A DNA stretch of 64,000 bases from NCBI RefSeq assembly GCF_003206715.1, contig NZ_PZJU01000032.1:1-64000 (forward strand). Direction: 5' to 3'. Origin of the DNA: Salinicola peritrichatus. Its GTDB lineage: Bacteria; Pseudomonadota; Gammaproteobacteria; Pseudomonadales; Halomonadaceae. The notes beneath the pieces were generated by a model. That model saw only the letters and a program-made list of their open reading frames with translations, was not told where the DNA came from and did no database searches. Positions 62,614 through 64,000 of the stretch are shown piece after piece; position 1 is the first letter of the stretch, and each line of letters begins with the position of its first letter. A program made the translations under genes and the position numbers.

Positions 62614-63024
62614 GTGGCTACGAGGCAACGACACCCGGCACTATGGGCGCAAAACATCTCGCGCCGTTGCGATGCCGGGCCAACCGGAGGAGAGTCAATC
62701 CGTGACGTCATGACGCGAGTGCGAGATGGCCTACTCGAACTGGAGTTGCGGTACGCTTCGAAAACAATCGCAATCGTTGCGCACGGATTCGTGGCGGAGG
62801 TGGTCAGAGCGTTGTCCAGCGGTAGCTTCGGTAGCTTCTCGGACATCTTCGAGTGGCGTCTCCCCAGCGGCAGCGTTCTCTCCTTGGAAAACTTCGCAAT
62901 CCCGATTCAAGACGCTGACACCTTGAGAGCCTCTCTCCACATCACCATTGCCTCGACCGAGACCTGCCAAGCTGTCTGGCCACCCATCCCTCCTGCCAAC
63001 CCCGGCTGCCCCTCGGCGCGCTAG
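62614..63024 (+). pseudogene. Histidine phosphatase fragment (C-terminal half)
   Basis: Residues about 28-95 match the second half of the histidine phosphatase fold: GGESIRDVMTRVRDGLLELE, KTIAIVAHGFVAEVVRAL with the second catalytic His, and FEWRLPSGSVLSLENF. The N-terminal RHG motif with the phospho-acceptor His is absent. The frame opens with GTG behind AAGGAGAG, so it might be translated, but the product could not be catalytic. Unrelated to the intact family member at 35366. Confidence 0.62.
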
Positions 63025-63167
63025 ATGGGTCGGTTTTGTTGCAGCGTTGCAAATGGCTCCAAGCCGCGCCGTCACTGGGGCGGCGGAGCGATTTCGGGTG
63101 TAGCCGCCCGCATCACTTGCGAACCGCCGGTGCGCTAAATGGATCGAAAATGATGCACGTGCAGTCG
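63025..63167. other. Spacer before the AraC gene
   Basis: 143 bases between the phosphatase fragment and the AraC gene stop. Nothing recognisable; no terminator with a U-run was seen. Confidence 0.5.
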
Positions 63168-63989
63168 CTATGGGTGACTGGCTTTCCATTTCCGCGGCGA
63201 TTGCCCGGATTGCGCCTTGAACGCACGAGAGAGCGCGGCTTCACTGCCGTAGCCAACTTCGGTTGCGACCGCTTTTAGAGGACGTCCGTACCGCAAGGCC
63301 TTCTGTGCCAGCTGCACGCGCCAACCCTGGAGATACTGCCCGGGTGTAATACCGACCGTTCTGCGGAACGTCGTGGCGAACACGCTGCGCGACATGCCGG
63401 CAACATTTGCCAGTGCGTCCAGTGTCCATTCCTGCGCTGGCGTCTCGTGCATAGCCACCAGCGCATTGCGCAGACGCGGATGCGACAACCCGGACAACAG
63501 CCCCCCCTTAACTTCGCCGCTTTCCATCAAATGGCGCAACACCTGGATCATCATTACCTCGAACAAGCGCTCGACCAGCGCGACACGTCCGCACCGCTGC
63601 CCGAACGCCTCCTCGAACAACAACGACAACACCGGCTCGGCACCGACAATATTTTCCAGTGGCAGGCAAACGACGTCCGGCAGTGCCGATGAAATCGGAT
63701 TACCTGCGTCGCCCTCGAACGATAGGTTCGCGCAGACCATGTCTGCACCGCGCTCGGGATCGGTGATGAAACGCCGTGTCAGTGGCCGTGGAAACAGCAG
63801 CAGGCTCGGTCGTTCGATATGTATTAACTTCCTGTCGTACTGCACCTCAACCGCACCTCGGCGCACCAAGTGCAATTGGCCGTTCGTGCCATCACTTTCC
63901 AGTGTGTTGAAACCGCACAGCGCACCAACGTTGAACACCTGCGCGTTCACTGGGAAGTGCGCCATCAGTGCCGTGAGTCGGTCGGCCAT
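63168..63989 (-). CDS. AraC-family transcriptional regulator with cupin N-terminus
   Basis: 273-residue regulator. The N-terminal cupin-like sensor (GQLHLVRRGAVEVQYDRKLI and PSLLLFPRPLTRRF) resembles the AraC_binding/Cupin_6 group. The C-terminal two helix-turn-helices are intact: LDALANVAGMSRSVFATTFR and LKAVATEVGYGSEAALSRAF, followed by SGQSPRKWK. ATG start lies 12 bases from the window edge, so the promoter and any target gene are outside. It is the only undamaged gene of the post-tRNA region. Confidence 0.9.
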   Translation of the reverse strand: MADRLTALMAHFPVNAQVFNVGALCGFNTLESDGTNGQLHLVRRGAVEVQYDRKLIHIERPSLLLFPRPLTRRFITDPERGADMVCANLSFEGDAGNPISSALPDVVCLPLENIVGAEPVLSLLFEEAFGQRCGRVALVERLFEVMMIQVLRHLMESGEVKGGLLSGLSHPRLRNALVAMHETPAQEWTLDALANVAGMSRSVFATTFRRTVGITPGQYLQGWRVQLAQKALRYGRPLKAVATEVGYGSEAALSRAFKAQSGQSPRKWKASHP

Positions 63990-64000
63990 AATCGAACTCC

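Noticed and set aside
60642-63167. A repeated tRNA-Arg 3' end that would mark an attachment site
   Set aside because: No second copy of the last 15-20 bases of the tRNA was found within the window.

Overview
The window is a high-GC (low-60s % by eye) stretch of a gammaproteobacterial chromosome. Its make-up points to a Halomonadaceae-like marine or halophilic heterotroph (Halomonas/Salinicola type). The evidence is the yicC-rph-crc-pyrE neighbourhood (crc is otherwise typical of Pseudomonas-like gammaproteobacteria), many transporter operons for organic acids and amino acids, acidic proteins, and a membrane PQQ glucose dehydrogenase with an acidic insert. The genus is inferred from gene content only.

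Layout. 1-5.8 kb: glycolate (or D-lactate) oxidase glcDEF and a lactate permease, each preceded by the same TGGT-N3-ACCA operator. 6.2-7.8 kb: two glutathione transferases. 7.8-12 kb: a polar amino-acid ABC transporter (SBP, two permeases, ATPase) followed by a 2-hydroxyacid dehydrogenase. 12-19 kb: a GltS-like carrier, an amidohydrolase and a CobW GTPase in one overlapping operon, a divergent MocR regulator and a class III aminotransferase. 19.4-23.7 kb: a TauE-type exporter, YdfG and a PQQ glucose dehydrogenase. 23.9-30.8 kb: 4-hydroxyproline epimerase, a GntR regulator and a LIV-type ABC transporter, with two near-identical operators flanking the regulator. A deaminase of the same pathway, with a second GntR, lies at 33.4-35.3 kb. 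31-38 kb also holds an MFS carrier, pyrC, a histidine phosphatase and a broken iron-type ABC operon. 38-47.6 kb: a dehydrogenase, a second MocR, an AlaX editing protein, a LysE exporter, an ECF sigma/anti-sigma pair divergent from a SrpA-catalase/cytochrome b561 pair (both sides share one promoter motif), DUF924, glutaredoxin 2 and a frameshifted MFS gene. 47.8-60.5 kb: housekeeping and stress genes (RcnB-like, an inositol phosphatase, yicC, rph, crc, pyrE, yfaZ-like, trmL, rep, cysE, thiM) plus two toxin-antitoxin modules (Phd/VapC and MntA/HepT).

60.6-63.2 kb, just after a tRNA-Arg(CCG), is a graveyard of mobile DNA: an integrase fragment, a fosA with a stop at Trp46, a P2-type ogr gene, a DUF927 helicase fragment and a phosphatase fragment. 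The ogr gene is interrupted by a 255-bp element with terminal inverted repeats that carries a row of short perfect hairpins. A diverged copy of that element sits between livF and the MFS gene at 30.8 kb. This repeat family is the least explained structure in the window. An intact AraC regulator closes the window.
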